A DNA stretch of 64,000 bases from Nymphaea colorata (lineage: Eukaryota > Streptophyta > Magnoliopsida > Nymphaeales > Nymphaeaceae): contig NC_045149.1 in the NCBI RefSeq assembly GCF_008831285.2, positions 5,633,500 to 5,697,499 of the forward strand, in the 5' to 3' direction. The notes below the pieces were generated by a model. That model was not told where the DNA came from. It searched no databases and was given only the letters and a program-made list of their open reading frames with translations. The position numbers and the translations under genes are program-made. Below are positions 60,831 to 64,000 of this stretch, piece by piece (within the stretch, counting starts at the first letter, position 1; every line of letters starts with the position of its first letter).

Positions 60831-62521
60831 AAAAGTGTTAACGTTTTCCATCTAGAAAAATATAATTCCAAACAGTGCAAGGCTAGAAATAGGATCGGTT
60901 GTGATTTCAAGCTGCTTGTATTGGTGTTTATATGCAATTCCCACAGAAACAGGTGCCTTTAATATGAACTACGTTTTATGTTATTGTGTTTAATTAACTC
61001 AATTGTTCCATAGCATTCAAATTTTGGTGCCCTGAAAAAATCGACAGCTCATATATACACACATATATATATTGGTACAAACCAGACGTTTAAGTCAAGA
61101 ATAAATTTTATTTTGATACAAAACATGCTTTGATTTTAGTTGTTTTTTTGTGAAAAATGTGGATTTTTTATTTACCAATATGATTAGATTGCAAAAATAA
61201 TATTTTAAACATCAAAATTAAAGCGCCTAACTTTTATCATTGACCCAAGTGTCTGCTTTTTTACCCATTTTTCTCTCTTTCTGTCATATATATATATATA
61301 TATATATCAAATTAACAAGAAATAAATACTTAAAAAATATATATCAAAATAAAAATATTATATCAGCATAAACAAATAAACTACATTGAAAATATATATC
61401 AATGGCTCTTGAAGCATTGTGTTTAAGAAACATAAAAAAACTTTAAGTATAGAACAACCAAGCAGCCCCCTAGACAGTCAAAACACTGTTCAGCGTTGTG
61501 GAATTGGAATTCAAGCACTAAATGCTGAACTAGAATGGCTCAGTTACAGAAATTATAGGATTTAGGTTCTAAACACAGAAAATATTGGAACAGCTCAGCA
61601 TTGTGGAGCATGGTTGCATATAAATGTAAAAGAGAAAGGACAGATATGATTTTCGAATAAGAAAATGAACATTAAAATTGACAAGCTAGTAGAAGAAGAA
61701 AAACAAAAATACTATTAAGAAAAACAACAAAAAAAAAAAAGATGCAAAAGGTCGCTGGAGGTTCTTAGAGGTCACTGGAGTTCTTCCTCCGCAAACAAGG
61801 GTGGAGAAGAGCAAAATAGAGCCCTCGATGGAATTCTATCACCAGAGGTTGCTGGAGTTCTTCCTCAACAAACGATGGTAGAGAAGAGCCAAACAGAGCC
61901 TTTGTTGGAGTTCTATCAGCTCTGTGTTTTTTAAGAAAAATATGGAAACAAAAAAACAAAAAAGAAAAAACTTACAATTTTTGGATGCAAACAGACTCAG
62001 TCAACGATTGCCCAGCCTGTTTTGGATGGACATAAGAACTCTACCAAAATTAGCGTACCCATGTTACACGGATTCTTATCTCATGATAAGATTAATGACG
62101 TCATTTTTTATGGTTCTCACACCTAAGGGTTTTGTATCACCTCGTGCATATATATATATATATATTCTCTCCTTTTAAGTCAATGGCTTGGCGTAAGAGA
62201 TGATGGGCCTCCCCTGTCCGATGCCCGTGGAGTTCTGCAACAGGGTGTGCGGACATCGGCTCCCCTGCACAGCTCTGGCAATGCATGCCAGCAAGGCTCC
62301 TGGACAGCGGACCAAATTTGCGGTGGGGAGGGCTACTTAGGAAGGAAGGGGGGGGGGGATGGAGGGAAAGCGATGAGATCCCCCTTTGAAAACTGCAGGA
62401 TATCAGGCTTTGCCCTTTTTGGTCGTTGTCTTTTTTTTTTTTTTTCACAAGGGGAGATAAATATAAAAGGAGATAGAAAACTGGGGGGAATGCATTGTCC
62501 CTTACTGCTGCGCAAATCAAA

Positions 62522-62557
<36 letters not shown>

Positions 62558-63318
62558 TCCTTCCTTCGATAATTGCTCCATTTATCCTAAATCTATCGAG
62601 ATGAAATACAACATCCAGCCATATAGCATGATGCCTACAAAATATATTTCCTTTCATGAATTTAATCATATAAGCAAGACTAATGTCATGTTGGTACAAG
62701 TGAGCCTTTCCGGCAACTAAATGAAACTCAGCCATCCCATCATCATAATAATCAGGCATAGATAGCAGTCTCACTCTCTCTCCCATTACAAGATTATGGA
62801 TCCCTTTCTTGTGTGATTGTTTTTTACAAGGATAACCACGAAGGGGTCCTCAAGCGGATTGATACAATGGGATAAAGTAAGAGTTGGCAGGCCACCAGTC
62901 ACTGCTTCAAATTCATGCTGTCCTGTAAACAAGGGGCAAACCAACTTGAAGCGTGGTAAGGGAAGCATTTTGAGGCACTCAAGCTAAACGAAAATCTATG
63001 AAAATATGAAATAAAAATCTACCAAATTCATTTTATACAAATAGGGTCTTCCAAGCCCATAAAGCTCCATTGAAATCTGACTTACACATGTGATTTACAT
63101 TATTATTTTTAAGTCAAAGACAATACAAAATGTATTAAAATATCAAGTAAAGAAAAAGAAACGAAAGTCATTTATTTAAGTAGGGTCTTACGAGCCGAAA
63201 AAGCTAGAATACAAAATTCAATTTGTACGTGTGATCTTCATGAGCTTCTTTAGTATTGTAAATTTGAACATTTTGTCTCCATCTTTACAGTAGTAAGGCA
63301 TCATCAACAGTGGCATAG

Positions 63319-63391
<73 letters not shown>

Positions 63392-64000
63392 TGATCTGAA
63401 AGCCTCTGGCCACCTTGAGCTCTGTTATGCCAGATGCAATGTATCTCGTAGTACGGGAGAATTTTTCCCCGTTTAAACCCAAACGAATAAATCCACAAAT
63501 CCTATATATGTATGTGCAAAAACCATGTTCATTAATTATAAGCTCTTTTAGTCAATAATCGATCATTTTTATATAAAACGATATGTGTAATTTTTTTAAA
63601 AATATTAGTCACAGTTACAAATTTTATTGTAAAAAAACTTACTCCATGTATGGCGCTTTATGGACCATCAATCATATTGATTTATATAATTAGTCTATGT
63701 AGTTTTCTATAATTTGCTCATTTTATAATTTTATATATATACTGAACATTCGAAAATCATACATCAAATTAAAAACCATCCATGTGAAAGCAGATGGATG
63801 GCTCACATTTAATTTTTTTTCATCTACCTTCACCACCGGCGGCACCTCTACCCACCGCCACTAGCGGTCACGATAGAGAAGGGGAGCCGCCGGCCCTCCC
63901 CATCTCCACCCAAGATCGTGGGTGGAGGTCCCCCCGACGCCCTCTCCACATATCATCGATGGGTGGAGGGGCGACTTCCACCAGACGATGCGTGGGGGGT
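60831..64000. other. No gene seen; repeats and microsatellites
   Basis: Contains (TA)n at about 61288-61308, 62150-62164 and 63316-63357, a (CT)n at 62523-62554, and (GA)n at 63356-63388 directly following the (TA)n. Two near repeats of GGTCGCTGGAGTTCTTCCTC type lie at 61750-61920. The last 180 bp (63820-64000) are GC-rich with GGTGGAGG motifs. No frame here resembles a known protein. Confidence 0.5.

Noticed and set aside
62247-62720. 157-codon frame
   Set aside because: It crosses poly-T and (CT)n tracts, has no recognisable domain and is overlapped by opposite-strand frames of similar length.

Overview
This is nuclear DNA of a flowering plant. The evidence is a spliced gene with GT-AG introns, plant-type Ty1/copia elements primed by initiator Met-tRNA, L1-like LINEs, a chromovirus-like Ty3/gypsy LTR, TIR elements and long (TA)n and (GA)n tracts. 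I cannot name the species. No bacterial, organellar, tRNA, rRNA or CRISPR feature was recognised.

One host gene is well supported. It is a mitochondrial-carrier (SLC25) family gene on the + strand, with coding exons from 36556 to 56764. Eight coding exons join in phase to give 699 codons plus a stop. The protein has about 395 residues of unrecognised N-terminal sequence and then a complete three-repeat carrier domain. Introns 3, 4, 5 and 7 carry transposon debris. Intron 7 (about 9.6 kb) holds a structurally complete copia element in antisense orientation.

Layout: 1-8468 is a pile of broken copia elements in both orientations. 8480-12080 is a decayed LINE on the - strand. 12134-14230 is the 3' half of another copia. 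14521-16790 shows no gene. 16791-19860 is a long GC-rich gypsy LTR plus a scrap of its pol. 19861-22284 is the 5' half of another copia. 22440-29780 is a 5'-truncated LINE on the + strand, opened by a 3.1 kb solo LTR with a 4-of-5 target duplication and by a 1.3 kb TIR element. 31540-34150 is a GC-rich repeat. 34150-35200 shows little. 35200-56764 is the carrier gene. 56765-64000 is its downstream flank with tandem repeats and small repeats.

The most notable object is the 1.3 kb TIR element at 27095-28428. It is flanked by TTA and holds what reads as the first exon of a dolichyl-diphosphatase / LPP-gamma-like gene, set between a polypurine arm and its polypyrimidine counterpart, so it could fold into a long hairpin. 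This looks like a Pack-type gene capture. The second is the young copia in intron 7: its LTRs differ at only 4 of 223 positions, yet its reverse transcriptase has lost one Asp of the YVDD box and its frame is broken several times.
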